Of a stretch of 64,000 bases of DNA, positions 1 to 10,883 are shown piece by piece. The notes beneath the pieces were generated by a model that searched no databases, had not been told where the DNA came from, and saw only the letters and a program-made list of their open reading frames with translations. A program made the translations under genes and the position numbers. Source of the DNA: Bradyrhizobium sp. LHD-71 (GTDB taxonomy: Bacteria > Pseudomonadota > Alphaproteobacteria > Rhizobiales > Xanthobacteraceae). Every line of letters starts with the position of its first letter. The stretch's first letter is position 1. Location: the NCBI RefSeq assembly GCF_031157255.1, contig NZ_JAVIFX010000003.1:248001-312000 (forward strand), given 5' to 3'.

Positions 1-789
1 CGGTTCTTGCGGGCGGATGCGTTTTGCCGGGATCGACGGTTGCCGCACCTGCTGGCCGTAGGTCTTCTCGGCAAGCTTGCGGACTTCTTCCGGTTCGACA
101 TCGCCTGCGACCACCAGCGTCGCATTGTTTGGCGCGTAGAAGCGTTTGTAAAATTCCAGCGCGTCTTCCCGATTGAGCTGCTCGATCTCGTGCCGCCAGC
201 CGATCACCGGGCGGCCGTAAGGATGATTGAGATACAGTGCCGCCATGATCTGTTCCGACAGCTTGGCGTCGGGATTGTTGGCAACGCGCATGTTGTATTC
301 CTCGAGCACGACGTCGCGCTCGGGCAGCACGTTTTCGTCCTTCAGCGTCAGACCGGTCATGCGATCGGCCTCGAACTCCATCACGGTCGCGAGCTTGTCG
401 CGCGGGACGCGCTGGAAGTATCCGGTGTAGTCAGTCGAGGTGAAGGCGTTCTCCTGCCCGCCAATCCGGATCACGGTTTGCGAGAACTGGCCGGCGGGGA
501 AGCGCTTGGTCCCCTTGAACATCAGATGCTCAAGGAAATGCGCCAGGCCCGACTTGCCCGGCGTCTCATCCGCCGAGCCGACCTTGTACCAGATCATGTG
601 GGTGACGACCGGCGTCCGGTGGTCGGGGATGACGACGATCTGCAGGCCGTTCGCAAGCGTGAAACTTGCGGGACGCTGCACCTCCGCCGACTGCGCGCGC
701 GCAACTGTGCTGCCCAGAGCGACAAAAAAACTGAGAAAAGCGAAGATGGCGAATGACGCTTTCGGGGAACGTCGGAAGGACTGCGTCAT
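1..789 (-). CDS. M16 family zinc metallopeptidase (N-terminal part, cut by window edge)
   Basis: The minus strand reads open from an ATG at 789 to the window edge, giving the first 263 residues. The protein starts with a signal peptide (hydrophobic [14 protein letters not shown], then ARA before Gln). It then shows the inverted zinc motif HFLEH within [15 protein letters not shown] at about residues 80-95, which is the signature of pitrilysin/insulinase (M16) peptidases. A downstream [10 protein letters not shown] stretch and an [10 protein letters not shown] stretch also fit the family. It is therefore a periplasmic or membrane-associated processing-type peptidase; family members usually run 430-460 residues, so roughly the C-terminal 40 percent is outside the window. 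In related genomes such genes often come as a pair near lspA, which fits the neighbours here. The substrate is unknown. Confidence 0.93.
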   Translation of the reverse strand, partial: MTQSFRRSPKASFAIFAFLSFFVALGSTVARAQSAEVQRPASFTLANGLQIVVIPDHRTPVVTHMIWYKVGSADETPGKSGLAHFLEHLMFKGTKRFPAGQFSQTVIRIGGQENAFTSTDYTGYFQRVPRDKLATVMEFEADRMTGLTLKDENVLPERDVVLEEYNMRVANNPDAKLSEQIMAALYLNHPYGRPVIGWRHEIEQLNREDALEFYKRFYAPNNATLVVAGDVEPEEVRKLAEKTYGQQVRQPSIPAKRIRPQEP

Positions 790-903
790 AATGCCTTTTG
801 GTGTCCGGGCCCCTGCGATTGATTAAGAGGTGCGGCACCTTCGGCCGCAACTCACGAGTTCGCGATCCCGCCTTACGAGTCAGTAATGTTTGGCCGCGTG
901 AAG

Positions 904-1608
904 CTAAAATTTTCCGGGTGCAAGAATTCCGGAAGGATTCGTTACCTGTTCATTGAGCGGTTGCGCCCTGTCGACCTCAGAGATGCCATAGGCTTGATTG
1001 GATGAGGGCGTCTGATAACCGGGCGGCGGCTGCGTCAGGCTCTCGCGCGTCGGCTCGCTGGTGAAAGGTACGTTGTCTTCCCGCTTGGAACCGAACAGGC
1101 CGAAAAGGTTCTTCGTCACGCCAAGCTGCGACGGGCTGAGAATGCCGCTACCCTCGTTAATGAGCCGGCGCTCCTCGCTGAGACCGGGCTGAGGCGCGGC
1201 GGTCGCGGTCCGAGCACGTGCCTGCCCAAGCGGCTCCGGCTGGATCCGGATCTGCTCGGCGGGCTCATTCTCCAGCACCTTGTTGCGCTTCTTGATGGCT
1301 TCGCGCGCTGCACGGCGCTCCAGCACATCCGGATCCTTCGGCCAGTTCGCAGCGGTCGGCCGCTGGGTCTCTGGCGGCGGCAGCGTGAGCTGCCGCGGTA
1401 CGACCAGCGGCGAGCGCTCGCGGTAGTTGATCCCGTTGGAGCCGTCAGTGGCGCCGAGCCCGCGCATCAAATTGCCGATGAAGCCCTCGTCGCGGGCCGG
1501 TTCGTCGTCATCGATCGCAAAGGCTGGCGCTGCCGTGAACAGCACGCCGATCGTGGCCACTGTGGCGATGGTGTAAAGCAGGCGGTTCGTGGTTTTAAAA
1601 TCGCGCAT
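904..1608 (-). CDS. exported DUF3035/BamF-like protein
   Basis: I chose the ATG at 1608 because it has a good ribosome site (AGGGTGAG) and opens a clean signal peptide: MRDFKTTN, a hydrophobic core, then APAFA before IDDDEP. The frame is open further upstream to 1713 but that part overlaps the end of lspA and looks untranslated. The mature 205-residue protein is low-complexity and proline rich, with an RSPLVVP-QLTLPPPE stretch that resembles the proline motif of DUF3035 proteins. DUF3035 includes BamF, an accessory lipoprotein of the alphaproteobacterial outer-membrane assembly machine, and is typically found between lspA and M16 peptidases, as here. No lipobox cysteine is visible, so this copy seems soluble or loosely attached. 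The BamF link is inference from position plus a weak motif. Confidence 0.6.
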   Translation of the reverse strand: MRDFKTTNRLLYTIATVATIGVLFTAAPAFAIDDDEPARDEGFIGNLMRGLGATDGSNGINYRERSPLVVPRQLTLPPPETQRPTAANWPKDPDVLERRAAREAIKKRNKVLENEPAEQIRIQPEPLGQARARTATAAPQPGLSEERRLINEGSGILSPSQLGVTKNLFGLFGSKREDNVPFTSEPTRESLTQPPPGYQTPSSNQAYGISEVDRAQPLNEQVTNPSGILAPGKF

Positions 1609-1709
1609 CGAATGACTCACCCTGATCGCGTTTGTCTTCGAAGGGGTTTCCTTAGACCGGGCGATCCCGCGCCGTACGGTCAATTCCGACAATAGCTTAT
1701 CGGCCGGGA

Positions 1710-2207
1710 TCACGGCGCTTTTGCGGCTCCAGGACCAAGAACTGAATCATACAACAGGCCGATCACGCCGGCAACAATGGCTACGTCAGCAAGGTTAAAG
1801 ACATACCAGTCGAAGCGGCTATCGCCCCATTGCAGGTGAAAAAAGGCAAAATCCATCACCGCGCCGTAGGCGACGCTGTCGATGCCGTTGCCGATCGCCC
1901 CACCGATGATCAGACCGAGGCCAAGTGCGGTGACGCGGTTGTGGGCGTGCCACAGCCAGATCGCTAGCGCCGCGATGGCCGCGACCTTGATCGCCAGCAA
2001 CAGCGCCTGGGCCGCGGCCGTCTCGGCCTGAAACCAGCCGTAGCTGATGCCCCTGTTCCAGGTCAGTGTCAGGTCGAAAAACGGCGCCACCCTGACGGCA
2101 CCGCGCGCCGCGATGTCGTAGACGAACAACAGGTACAGCTTCGACGCCTGGTCTAGAACGAGCACGACCAGCGCCGTCAACAGTCCCAGGCTGACTTTTG
2201 CGTTCAT
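1710..2207 (-). CDS. lspA: lipoprotein signal peptidase
   Basis: This 165-residue inner-membrane aspartic peptidase cleaves the signal peptide from prolipoproteins after diacylglyceryl modification. The start at the ATG 2207 gives MNAKVSLGLL and the usual family length; an in-frame extension upstream is polar and atypical. The first conserved region VLDQASK, the WNRGISYGWF box, the GNGIDS catalytic Asp box and the FNLADVAI catalytic Asp box are all present, with four hydrophobic segments. It is transcribed with the DUF3035-like gene and the M16 peptidase downstream, a common alphaproteobacterial arrangement. Several lipoproteins in this window (SctJ, CpaD-like, TadD-like) would be its substrates. 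Confidence 0.97.
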   Translation of the reverse strand: MNAKVSLGLLTALVVLVLDQASKLYLLFVYDIAARGAVRVAPFFDLTLTWNRGISYGWFQAETAAAQALLLAIKVAAIAALAIWLWHAHNRVTALGLGLIIGGAIGNGIDSVAYGAVMDFAFFHLQWGDSRFDWYVFNLADVAIVAGVIGLLYDSVLGPGAAKAP

Positions 2208-2370
2208 CTGCGATGCCGGTGTGTACACGTTGCGATTTTCGCAACAGTCCCTAAGCCAGCTCGGCGGGCTTTGCAAAGTGAGGCGGGCCAGCGTTGCAAT
2301 CGGAAGGAGAAATGCTCATGCTGGTGCGTAACCGGCAGCCACACGCCGGATAAATCAAAGGAGGATCGCC

Positions 2371-3258
2371 ATGCCCGTCAGCATCCGTCCGCTGCACGAC
2401 CTGTTCGTCGGCGAAGTTTCAGGCATCGACATCGCAAAGCCGCTTACGCCGGACGAGGTCACGGCGCTTGAAACCGGCATGGATCGCTACGCGGTGCTGG
2501 TTTTTCACGGCCAGGCCCTTTCCGACGAGCAGCAAATGGCATTTTCGCGCAACTTCGGTCCGCTGGAGGATGCGCGCGGCGGCAACGTCACCAAGCCGGG
2601 AGACAAGCGCCTCGGCACCGGGATGAACGACGTGTCAAATCTCGGCAAGGACGGTAAACCGCTCGCGCGCGACTCCCGGCAGCGGCTGTTCAATCTCGGC
2701 AATTCGCTCTGGCATTCGGATTCCTCGTTCCGCGCCACGCCGGCGAAATATTCGCTGCTGTCGGCGCGTATCGTCAACAAGAAGGGCGGCAACACCGAAT
2801 TTGCGGACATGCGTGCAGCCTATGACACGCTCGATGACGAGGTGAAGCGCGAGATCGAGGACCTCATCTGCGAGCACTCGTTGATGTACTCGCGCGGCTC
2901 GCTCGGCTTCCTCGACTACACCGACGAAGAGAAACAGATGTTCAAGCCAGTCAGGCAGCGTCTGGTGCGGACCCACCCGGTCACCGGCCGCAAGTCGCTC
3001 TACCTGTCATCGCATGCGGGCGGGATCGTCGGCATGCCGATGCCGGAAGCGCGGTTGTTGCTGCGCGATCTGAACGAGCATGCGACGCAGCCGAAATTCG
3101 TCTATGCCCACAAATGGACGCTGCATGATCTCGTCATCTGGGACAACCGCCAGACGATGCACCGCGTGCGGCGGTACGACGAAAGCCAGCCGCGCGACAT
3201 GCGCCGCACGACCGTCGCCGGAGACGCGCCGACGGTTGCGCAGCAGGCCGCGGAGTGA
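2371..3258 (+). CDS. TauD/TfdA-family Fe(II)/2-oxoglutarate dioxygenase
   Basis: The product is a 295-residue non-heme iron oxygenase that couples 2-oxoglutarate decarboxylation to substrate hydroxylation. The metal ligands are visible as H115 and D117 in LWHSDSSF and H264 in DNRQTMHRVRRYD; R275 or R278 would bind the 2-oxoglutarate carboxylate. Motif spacing and the N-terminal IRPLHDLFVGEVSGID pattern are very close to what I know of TfdA-alpha, the 2,4-D dioxygenases of bradyrhizobia, but the physiological substrate of such chromosomal copies is usually unknown. A strong ribosome site AAAGGAGG precedes the ATG. It stands alone, divergent from lspA, with no linked aromatic-degradation genes in view. 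Confidence 0.88.
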   Translation: MPVSIRPLHDLFVGEVSGIDIAKPLTPDEVTALETGMDRYAVLVFHGQALSDEQQMAFSRNFGPLEDARGGNVTKPGDKRLGTGMNDVSNLGKDGKPLARDSRQRLFNLGNSLWHSDSSFRATPAKYSLLSARIVNKKGGNTEFADMRAAYDTLDDEVKREIEDLICEHSLMYSRGSLGFLDYTDEEKQMFKPVRQRLVRTHPVTGRKSLYLSSHAGGIVGMPMPEARLLLRDLNEHATQPKFVYAHKWTLHDLVIWDNRQTMHRVRRYDESQPRDMRRTTVAGDAPTVAQQAAE

Positions 3259-3362
3259 TGGCGAAGCCGTCATTGCGGGTCCGCATGGCCCGAAGGGCGA
3301 AGCCGGGGTCGCAAAGACGCTGAGGGGCTGTTGCGCAGTGGGTGATCCCCGCGGGCGCCTCG

Positions 3363-4805
3363 CTACAACGGCAGCGTTGACGACCCCATCAGGAAGCGAT
3401 CGACCATGTGGGCACACTGACGGCCCTCACGGATGGCCCAGACGACCAGCGACTGGCCGCGGCGCATGTCACCGGCGGTGAACACCTTCGCCAGCGAGGT
3501 CTGGTAGTCATTGGTCGAGGCGCGAACGTTGCCGCGCGGGTCGAGCTCGACACCGAGGCCCTTGAGCAGGCCATCGTGCACCGGGTGTACGAAGCCCATT
3601 GCCAACAGCACGAGGTCGGCCTTGATGATGAATTCGCTGCCGACGATCGGCTGCATCTTGCTGTCGACGTGCACGCAGTGCAGCGTCGTGACCTTGCCCT
3701 TCTCGCCGGAGAAGCGCTGCGTGAGAACGGCGAATTCGCGCTTCGCGCCTTCCTGATGACTGGACGAGGTACGCATCTTCAACGGCCAGTTCGGCCAGGT
3801 CAGCAGCTTGTTTTCCCGCTCCGGCGGCTCCGGCATGATCTCAAGCTGCACAATCTGCTTGGCGCCGTGACGCGCGGAGGTGCCGATGCAGTCGGAGCCG
3901 GTGTCGCCGCCGCCGATCACGACCACATGCTTGTTGGTGGCGAGAATGTCCTTCCCGGTCAGCGGCTCGCCGCTGACGCGGCGGTTCTGCTGCGGTAGGA
4001 AGTCCATGGCGAAATGGATGCCGTCGAGGTCGCGCCCCTGCACCGGCAGGTCGCGCGGCGCCTCGGCGCCGCCGGTCAGCGCGATCGCGTCGTAGGTCTT
4101 CACGAGCTCCTGCGCGTCGACGGTGGTGCCGACATGCGCCCCGTAGTGGAACGTGACGCCTTCGGCTTCCATCTGCCTGACGCGGACGTCGATCAGGTCC
4201 TTTTCCATCTTGAAGTCGGGAATGCCATAGCGGAGCAGGCCGCCGGCCTTTGCATATTTCTCATAGACATGCACATCGTGGCCCGCACGCGCGAGCTGCT
4301 GCGCGCAAGCCAGGCCTGCCGGACCCGAGCCGATCACAGCGACCTTCTTGCCCGTCTTTTGTGAAGCCGGCTCCGGCTGCACCCAACCGTTCTTCAGCGA
4401 ACGGTCGGCGATCTCGCATTCGATGCTCTTGATCGTGACCGGATGGTCGTCGAGGTTCAGCGTGCAGGAGGCTTCGCACGGCGCAGGGCAGATGCGCCCG
4501 GTGACCTCGGGGAAGTTGTTGGTCGAGTGCAGGTTGCGCGCGGCCTCTTCCCAGTTGCCGTTGTAGACGAGGTCGTTCCAGTCCGGGATCTGGTTGTTGA
4601 CCGGGCAGCCGGGCGTTCCGGGCTGCACCGAACCGGTGCCGTGGCAATAGGGAATGCCGCAATTCATGCAGCGCGCAGCCTGATCACGCAGGTCCTGCTC
4701 GCTCAAAGGAACGACGAATTCCTTCCAGGTCTTGATGCGGTCGTTGACCGGCTCATAGACCCGGTCGCGCCGTTCGAATTCGAGAAACCCGGTCACCTTG
4801 CCCAT
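3363..4805 (-). CDS. gltD: glutamate synthase (NADPH) small subunit
   Basis: This 480-residue flavoprotein passes electrons from NADPH to the large subunit GltB for glutamate synthesis from glutamine and 2-oxoglutarate. I start at [10 protein letters not shown], the normal family N-terminus; four residues more are open upstream. An N-terminal cysteine cluster for iron-sulfur centres is seen in [11 protein letters not shown] and [11 protein letters not shown]. The FAD-binding fold begins [15 protein letters not shown] and the NADPH-binding fold [14 protein letters not shown]. It lies 90 bp after gltB on the same strand and is most likely in one operon with it. Confidence 0.97.
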   Translation of the reverse strand: MGKVTGFLEFERRDRVYEPVNDRIKTWKEFVVPLSEQDLRDQAARCMNCGIPYCHGTGSVQPGTPGCPVNNQIPDWNDLVYNGNWEEAARNLHSTNNFPEVTGRICPAPCEASCTLNLDDHPVTIKSIECEIADRSLKNGWVQPEPASQKTGKKVAVIGSGPAGLACAQQLARAGHDVHVYEKYAKAGGLLRYGIPDFKMEKDLIDVRVRQMEAEGVTFHYGAHVGTTVDAQELVKTYDAIALTGGAEAPRDLPVQGRDLDGIHFAMDFLPQQNRRVSGEPLTGKDILATNKHVVVIGGGDTGSDCIGTSARHGAKQIVQLEIMPEPPERENKLLTWPNWPLKMRTSSSHQEGAKREFAVLTQRFSGEKGKVTTLHCVHVDSKMQPIVGSEFIIKADLVLLAMGFVHPVHDGLLKGLGVELDPRGNVRASTNDYQTSLAKVFTAGDMRRGQSLVVWAIREGRQCAHMVDRFLMGSSTLPL

Positions 4806-4895
4806 AACTGAAACCAACGCCCCGAAACTTAAGTTACGTTCTCTGCCATCCCGACAGGCGCGCGAGGCGCGCCTTGCAGGGGTGACTTGTTTGCG

Positions 4896-7800
4896 CTACG
4901 CGCCGATCGCGATCTTGGGATGCTCCGCTTCCTTGACCTTCAATTCCAGCAATGCGCGCCGGAATTCAACCGGCATCACCTTACGGAATTTCGTCAGCGC
5001 GGTTTTCCAGTTGGCGAGAATGTCGGCTGCACGCCTCGAGCCCGTGTACTTCGCATGACGCGAGATCAAAATGTGCAGCCGTTCGACATCGAAGCCTGTG
5101 AGGTTGGCGAGCACGTCGACCCGGCCGTGCGCTTCCAGATCGCCGGACTGATGGAACGCACTTTCTGCGACCATCTCTTCCGACAGCAACGGCTCGAGCT
5201 CGACCATCGCCATGTTGCAGAGCTTCGGGAAGTCGCCCGCCTCGTCATAAACATAGGCGACGCCGCCGGACATGCCGGCCGCGAAGTTGCGCCCGGTCTT
5301 GCCCAGCACGACGACCACGCCGCCGGTCATGTATTCGCAGCAATGATCGCCGGCACCCTCGACCACGGCGACCGCGCCGGAATTGCGCACGGCGAACCGT
5401 TCGCCGGCGACGCCGCGGAAATAACACTCGCCGTCGATCGCGCCATACATCACGGTGTTGCCGACGATGATCGACTCTTCCGGAACGATGCCGGAATGAG
5501 CCGGCGGCCGGACGATGATCCTGCCGCCCGACAGGCCCTTGCCGACATAGTCGTTGCCTTCACCTTCAAGGTCGAAGGTGACACCACGCGCGAGCCACGC
5601 GCCGAACGCCTGTCCGGCCGTGCCGGTCAGCTTCACATGAATGGTATCATCAGGCAGACCGGCATCGCCGTAGATCTTCGCCACGGCGCCCGACAGCATC
5701 GCTCCGGCGGAGCGGTCGGTATTGTTGATCACGGCGTCGATCTTCACAGGTGCACCCCGGTCGAGCGCCGGCTGCGCCTTCGCGATCAGCGACCGGTCGA
5801 GCACCTTGTCCAGATGATGGTTCTGGCCTTCCGAACGATAGAGCGTCTCGCCCTTCGCCGCCTTCTGCTTGAAGAACAGCTTCGAGAAATCGAGGCCCTT
5901 GGCCTTCCAGTGCGCGACCAGCGCATTCTGGTCGAGCATCTGGCTCTGGCCGATCATCTCATTGACGGTCTTGAAGCCCATCGCCGCCATGATCTCGCGC
6001 ACTTCCTCGGCGACGAAGAAGAAGAAATTGATCACATGCTCGGGCTGGCCGACGAAGCGCTTGCGCAGCAGCGGATCCTGGGTCGCGACGCCGACAGGGC
6101 AGGTGTTGAGGTGACACTTGCGCATCATGATGCAGCCGGCGGCGATCAGGGGTGCAGTGGCGAAGCCGAACTCATCGGCGCCGAGCAGGGCGCCGATGAC
6201 CACGTCGCGGCCGGTGCGGAATCCGCCGTCGACCTGAACGGAAATGCGGCTGCGCAGCCGCTCGCGCACCAGCGTCTGGTGGGTCTCGGCGATGCCGATC
6301 TCCCACGGGCTGCCTGCATGCTTGATCGACGTCAGCGGGCTCGCGCCAGTGCCGCCCTCGAAGCCCGAGATCGTGACATGGTCGGCGCGCGCCTTTGCAA
6401 CGCCCGCGGCGACGGTGCCGACGCCCACTTCCGAGACGAGCTTCACCGACACATCGCCGTCCGGATTGACGTTCTTCAGGTCGTAGATGAGCTGCGCCAG
6501 GTCCTCGATCGAGTAGATGTCGTGGTGCGGCGGCGGCGAGATCAGGCCGACGCCGGGGGTCGAGTGGCGGACGCTGGCGATCGTCGAGTCGACCTTGTGG
6601 CCGGGCAACTGGCCGCCTTCGCCGGGCTTGGCGCCCTGCGCCATCTTGATCTGCATCATGTCGGAGTTGACGAGATACTCCGTCGTCACGCCGAAACGGC
6701 CCGACGCCACCTGCTTGATCGCCGAGCGCATTGAATCGCCGTTCGGCAGCGGCTTGAAGCGGTCGGCTTCCTCACCGCCTTCGCCCGTGTTCGACTTGCC
6801 GCCGATGCGGTTCATGGCGATGGCGAGCGTCGTGTGCGCCTCGCGCGAGATCGAGCCGAACGACATGGCGCCGGTGGCGAAGCGCTTGACGATCTCCTTC
6901 GCGGGCTCGACCTGGTCGAGCGTGACCGGTTTGCGCTTGTCCTCTTCGGCGCTCTTGATGCGGAACAGGCCGCGGATGGTCAAGAGTCGCTCGGACTGCT
7001 CGTTGAGGATCTTCGCATAGGCACGGTAGCGCTCCTGCGAATTGCCGCGCACCGCATGCTGCAGCGTGGCGACCGACTCCGAGGTCCAGGCGTGGTCCTC
7101 ACCGCGCGTGCGGTAGGCGTATTCGCCGCCGACATCGAGCGCGGTCTTGAAGATCTGCGCATCGCCGAAGGCGTCGGCGTGACGCCGGGTCGTCTCCTCG
7201 GCGATCTCGGTGAGACCCACACCCTCGATGCGGGTGTGCGTGCCGGCGAAATACTTCGCAATGAAATCTGCCTTCAGTCCGACGGCATCGAAGATCTGCG
7301 CCCCGCAATAGGACTGGTACGTGGAGATGCCCATCTTGGACATCACCTTCAGGATACCCTTGCCGATCGACTTGATGTAGCGCTTGACGATCTCCTTGTC
7401 GTCGAGCCTGCCCGGCAGGCGATCCTTCATCGCGATGATGGTCTCGAACGCGAGATAAGGATTGATCGCTTCCGCTCCGTACCCTGCGAGGCAGGCGAAG
7501 TGATGGACTTCGCGCGGTTCGCCGGATTCGACCACGAGACCGACCGAGGTGCGAAGTCCGGTGCGGATCAGGTGATGATGCACGGCGGCAGTCGCCAGCA
7601 GCGAGGGGATCGGAATACGATCCGAGCCCGCCATCCGGTCGGACAGGATGATGATGTTCACGCCTTCGCGGACTGCAGCCTCGGCGCGTCCGCACAGTTC
7701 GTCGAGCACCTGCTCCATGCCCGCGGCGCCGAGGCCGGCATGGAACGTCGTGTCGAGCGTGCGCGAGTTGAAGTGCGAGGTCGAGATTTCCGAGATCGAG

Positions 7801-9638
7801 CGGATCTTCTCCAAATCGCCATCGGTCAGGATCGGCTGGCGCACTTCGAGCCGCTTGGTGCCGGCGAGACCTTCGAGGTCGAACAGGTTCGGCCGCGGCC
7901 CAATGATCGACACGAGGCTCATGACGAGCTCTTCGCGGATCGGATCGATCGGCGGGTTGGTCACCTGGGCGAAATTCTGCTTGAAATAGGTGAACAGCAG
8001 CTTCGGCTTGTCCGACAGCGCCGAGATCGGCGTGTCGGTGCCCATCGAGCCGGTGCCTTCCTCGCCGGTCGAGGCCATCGGCGCCAACAGGATATTGATG
8101 TCTTCCTGGGTGTAGCCGAACGCTTGCTGCCGATCGAGCAGCGACAGGTTGGAAAGCGGGCCCTTGTTGCTGGTCTCGGGGAGCTCTTCCAGCACGAGCT
8201 GGGTGCGATCGAGCCACTCGCGATAAGGATGGCTTTTTGCGAGCTCCGCTTTGATCTCATCGTCGGGAATGAGGCGGCCCTGATCGAGGTCGACCAGCAG
8301 CATCTTGCCCGGCTGCAGTCGCCACTTGGTGACGATCTGGTCCTCCGGAATCTTCAGGACGCCCATTTCCGACGCCATCAGGATGCGATCGTCGCGCGTG
8401 ACGAGATAGCGCGCCGGCCGCAGGCCGTTGCGGTCGAGGGTCGCACCGATCTGACGGCCGTTGGTGAAGGCGATCGCGGCGGGACCGTCCCAGGGCTCCA
8501 TCAGCGCTGCATGATACTCATAGAAGGAACGGCGCTCCTCATCCATCAGCGGATTTCCGGCCCATGCCTCCGGAATCATCATCATCACCGCGTGCGGGAG
8601 CGAGTAGCCGCCCTGCACCAGGAACTCGAGCGCATTGTCGAAGCAGGCGGTGTCGGACTGGCCCTCGTAGGAGATCGGCCACAGTCGGTTGATGTCTTCG
8701 CCGTACAGGTCCGACTGCACCGAGGCCTGCCGCGCCGCCATCCAGTTGACGTTGCCACGCAGCGTGTTGATTTCACCGTTGTGGGCGATCATCCGATAGG
8801 GATGCGCCAGCGACCAGGTCGGGAAGGTGTTGGTCGAGAAGCGCTGATGCACCAGCGCCAGCGCGCTTTCGAAGTCCTTCTCGCTCAGGTCGGGGTAGTA
8901 GGTGCCGAGCTGATCGGCAAGGAACATGCCCTTGTAGACGACCGTGCGGCACGACAGCGACACCGGATAGTATCCGGCGAGGTTGCGGTCGCGGCGCTGG
9001 TAGATCGCATTCGAGATCGACTTGCGCAGGATGTAGAGGCGGCGCTCGAAATCGTCCTCGGTCTTGATGCGATCACCACGGCCGATGAACACCTGCATGT
9101 TGAAGGGCTCGGTCGGCTTCACGGTCTCGCCGAGCGTTGAATTGTCGGTCGGGACTTCGCGCCAGCCGAGCAGCTTCAGGCCTTCCTTTTTCACCTGCTC
9201 GGTGACGATGCTGCGGATCACCTTCCGCCAGGCGGTGTCGCGCGGCATGAACAGCGCGCCGACCGCATATTCGCCAGGCTTCGGCAGCGCGAAACCGAGC
9301 TCTTGGGCCTTCCGTGCGAAAAACGCATGCGGGATTTGCACCAGGATGCCGGCGCCGTCGCCGGCACGGGGATCGGCACCGACCGCGCCGCGATGTTCGA
9401 GGTTGCACAGCACCGAAAGTGCATCGGCGACGATCTGATGCGAGGCAACGCCCTTGATGTTGGCGATGAAGCCGACGCCGCAGGAGTCCCTTTCCAGTGA
9501 CGGATCATACAGGCCTTCGGCCTCTGGTCGCAGAAACTGTTCGGGCGCGAAAATCGCGCGATCAACAGGTTTGGTTGCCGGGGCTGCCGACTGTGCATTG
9601 GCGACAATTTGATCGCGATCTATCCTGGCCCCGCTCAT
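4896..9638 (-). CDS. gltB: glutamate synthase (NADPH) large subunit
   Basis: A 1580-residue enzyme that makes two glutamates from glutamine and 2-oxoglutarate. With the ATG at 9638 the catalytic N-terminal nucleophile is Cys53 in [10 protein letters not shown], so a propeptide of about 52 residues must be removed. Domains follow in the usual order: class II glutamine amidotransferase, central domain, FMN-binding barrel with [16 protein letters not shown] and the 3Fe-4S cysteines in [14 protein letters not shown], and the C-terminal beta-helix of glycine-rich repeats ([21 protein letters not shown] type). The size matches full-length bacterial GltB. Together with gltD it forms the main ammonium assimilation route with glutamine synthetase. 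Confidence 0.98.
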   Translation of the reverse strand: MSGARIDRDQIVANAQSAAPATKPVDRAIFAPEQFLRPEAEGLYDPSLERDSCGVGFIANIKGVASHQIVADALSVLCNLEHRGAVGADPRAGDGAGILVQIPHAFFARKAQELGFALPKPGEYAVGALFMPRDTAWRKVIRSIVTEQVKKEGLKLLGWREVPTDNSTLGETVKPTEPFNMQVFIGRGDRIKTEDDFERRLYILRKSISNAIYQRRDRNLAGYYPVSLSCRTVVYKGMFLADQLGTYYPDLSEKDFESALALVHQRFSTNTFPTWSLAHPYRMIAHNGEINTLRGNVNWMAARQASVQSDLYGEDINRLWPISYEGQSDTACFDNALEFLVQGGYSLPHAVMMMIPEAWAGNPLMDEERRSFYEYHAALMEPWDGPAAIAFTNGRQIGATLDRNGLRPARYLVTRDDRILMASEMGVLKIPEDQIVTKWRLQPGKMLLVDLDQGRLIPDDEIKAELAKSHPYREWLDRTQLVLEELPETSNKGPLSNLSLLDRQQAFGYTQEDINILLAPMASTGEEGTGSMGTDTPISALSDKPKLLFTYFKQNFAQVTNPPIDPIREELVMSLVSIIGPRPNLFDLEGLAGTKRLEVRQPILTDGDLEKIRSISEISTSHFNSRTLDTTFHAGLGAAGMEQVLDELCGRAEAAVREGVNIIILSDRMAGSDRIPIPSLLATAAVHHHLIRTGLRTSVGLVVESGEPREVHHFACLAGYGAEAINPYLAFETIIAMKDRLPGRLDDKEIVKRYIKSIGKGILKVMSKMGISTYQSYCGAQIFDAVGLKADFIAKYFAGTHTRIEGVGLTEIAEETTRRHADAFGDAQIFKTALDVGGEYAYRTRGEDHAWTSESVATLQHAVRGNSQERYRAYAKILNEQSERLLTIRGLFRIKSAEEDKRKPVTLDQVEPAKEIVKRFATGAMSFGSISREAHTTLAIAMNRIGGKSNTGEGGEEADRFKPLPNGDSMRSAIKQVASGRFGVTTEYLVNSDMMQIKMAQGAKPGEGGQLPGHKVDSTIASVRHSTPGVGLISPPPHHDIYSIEDLAQLIYDLKNVNPDGDVSVKLVSEVGVGTVAAGVAKARADHVTISGFEGGTGASPLTSIKHAGSPWEIGIAETHQTLVRERLRSRISVQVDGGFRTGRDVVIGALLGADEFGFATAPLIAAGCIMMRKCHLNTCPVGVATQDPLLRKRFVGQPEHVINFFFFVAEEVREIMAAMGFKTVNEMIGQSQMLDQNALVAHWKAKGLDFSKLFFKQKAAKGETLYRSEGQNHHLDKVLDRSLIAKAQPALDRGAPVKIDAVINNTDRSAGAMLSGAVAKIYGDAGLPDDTIHVKLTGTAGQAFGAWLARGVTFDLEGEGNDYVGKGLSGGRIIVRPPAHSGIVPEESIIVGNTVMYGAIDGECYFRGVAGERFAVRNSGAVAVVEGAGDHCCEYMTGGVVVVLGKTGRNFAAGMSGGVAYVYDEAGDFPKLCNMAMVELEPLLSEEMVAESAFHQSGDLEAHGRVDVLANLTGFDVERLHILISRHAKYTGSRRAADILANWKTALTKFRKVMPVEFRRALLELKVKEAEHPKIAIGA

Positions 9639-10085
9639 GTCAAACCTCGCACCCCCGAAACAGTCGGTTGCCAGCCGCACCTTTGGCGCTCCGCGGCACC
9701 CTTAAGGCCACCGCTCGCGCCCAAGCGAGCCGAATTCAGAAGATGCAGGCGCCGACGGTTACCGCGTTCGGTAAACGACCTGCCTGCCGCTATGCGTCCG
9801 CATCTACAGCCGAATTGCGCTGCAGACGTTATGCCGAGTTAGCCGGCAAATGGGACAGTGATGCTGTCCTAACGCACACACTGCCAAAATTCTGTCTAAC
9901 ACACAAGCGTCTGGAAGTCCTCTAAGCAACGAATTCCCGCCCACAACGTTGCGGCCGCGCAGAAACGAATTTAGGCGGCTCGTGCTCCGTTTCTCGCCCC
10001 GGCGCGGCCTAAGCTTGGCCGGAATTGCCCGCGAGTTTCATTCAAATCAAAGCTCACGCAAAGCCGATCGCAGGAGGCGATTTTG
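9639..10085. other. intergenic region upstream of gltB and of a divergent secreted-protein gene
   Basis: About 450 bases separate divergent genes. I see no credible coding frame. It must carry the promoters of both gltB (leftward) and the gene at 10086 (rightward). A perfect 6-bp inverted repeat GGACAG-tgatg-CTGTCC lies at 9853-9869 and could be a regulator site. No run of T follows either arm, so it is not an obvious terminator. No convincing sigma-54 promoter was found. Confidence 0.4.
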
Positions 10086-10811
10086 ATGAAGCAGGGGACA
10101 ACCGCGCTGATTGCAGCCGCCATCGTGCTGACGGGCACGAGCGCACTGATCGCACAGCCGCTCCCACCCATGGAGGGGCCGCCGGTCTATTACGGCGCGC
10201 GCGTCTATTACGGCCGATTGCCGCCGCCGCCGTATGTCTACGCGCCGGACGATCTCGCCGTGCCGCCTTACGAAGTCGCCGCGATCATGCAGTCGCGCGG
10301 ATTTCGACCTCTGAGCCGGCCGGCGCGACGCGGCGACTTCTACGTCGTTTCGGCGATCCATCCCAATGGCGACGACGGGCGGCTGGTGATCGACGCGTAT
10401 ACGGGCCGAGTCGTGCGGTTCGTTCCGGCATCGGATGCGATCCGCGCCTCGCGCCGCGACGGGATGGAACAAGTCTATCGGGGGCCAACATTCCCGCCGC
10501 CGAATGCGCGAGCCGCGGCACCGCCGCCGAGCGCGCGGGGTGTTCCGCGGCCGCCTCGGGCGGTGCCGCAGGTAGCTAACCGCGCTCCGTCGGCAGCGCC
10601 GCTCGCGACGCCAAAGCCGCGTCCGCAGAGCGCCCCGCGACAGCCAGAGACGGCACAAGCGCCGCCCGTTCCGGCGCCGGTCGACACCAAGCCGGCAGCC
10701 GTATCGCCGGCGCTGGAAAAGCCGGCGGAAAAGAAACCGTCGGACGAGGCTGCATCGAAGCCTGCCGTGCAGCCGACACAGCCGCTGCCGCCGGTGCAGA
10801 CGATGGAATAA
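10086..10811 (+). CDS. secreted proline/alanine-rich protein of unknown function
   Basis: Predicted 241-residue exported protein. The ATG at 10086 follows AGGAGG and opens a signal peptide (KQGTTALIAAAIVLTGTSALIA). Then comes a short PPPPYVYAPDDLAVPPYEVAAIM segment, which resembles the start of small periplasmic proteins common in bradyrhizobia. A compact region at about residues 75-130 (RGDFYVVSAIHPNGDDGRLV and similar) looks foldable and ends with a conserved-looking TGRVVRF. The C-terminal half is disordered, rich in Pro, Ala and Lys, perhaps a cell-wall-spanning linker. No enzyme motif was recognised. It stands alone, divergent from gltB and convergent with hsp20. Confidence 0.75.
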   Translation: MKQGTTALIAAAIVLTGTSALIAQPLPPMEGPPVYYGARVYYGRLPPPPYVYAPDDLAVPPYEVAAIMQSRGFRPLSRPARRGDFYVVSAIHPNGDDGRLVIDAYTGRVVRFVPASDAIRASRRDGMEQVYRGPTFPPPNARAAAPPPSARGVPRPPRAVPQVANRAPSAAPLATPKPRPQSAPRQPETAQAPPVPAPVDTKPAAVSPALEKPAEKKPSDEAASKPAVQPTQPLPPVQTME

Positions 10812-10815
10812 CCGC

Positions 10816-10850
10816 AAAACGAAAAGCGCCCCGGTCGATGACCGGGGCGC
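10816..10850 (-). terminator. rho-independent terminator of hsp20
   Basis: A perfect 11-bp stem GCGCCCCGGTC-gat-GACCGGGGCGC spans 10826-10850. Read on the minus strand it is followed by TTTTCGTTTT, so it should end the leftward hsp20 transcript. It may also act weakly on the rightward gene ending at 10811. Confidence 0.8.
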
Positions 10851-10883
10851 AAACGTCTAGAAGGTTGTTTCAGGTCCGAGGCC

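Noticed and set aside
3259..3362. REP-like sequence (GTCATTGCGGG...GGGCGAAG) between the dioxygenase and gltD
   Set aside because: It resembles degenerate repeats of related genomes but only one weak copy is visible here and no clear palindrome, so I do not annotate it.
6834..9140. 768-codon plus-strand frame (and another at 4887-6734) opposite gltB
   Set aside because: Shadow frames of the gltB coding sequence with no domain-like content.
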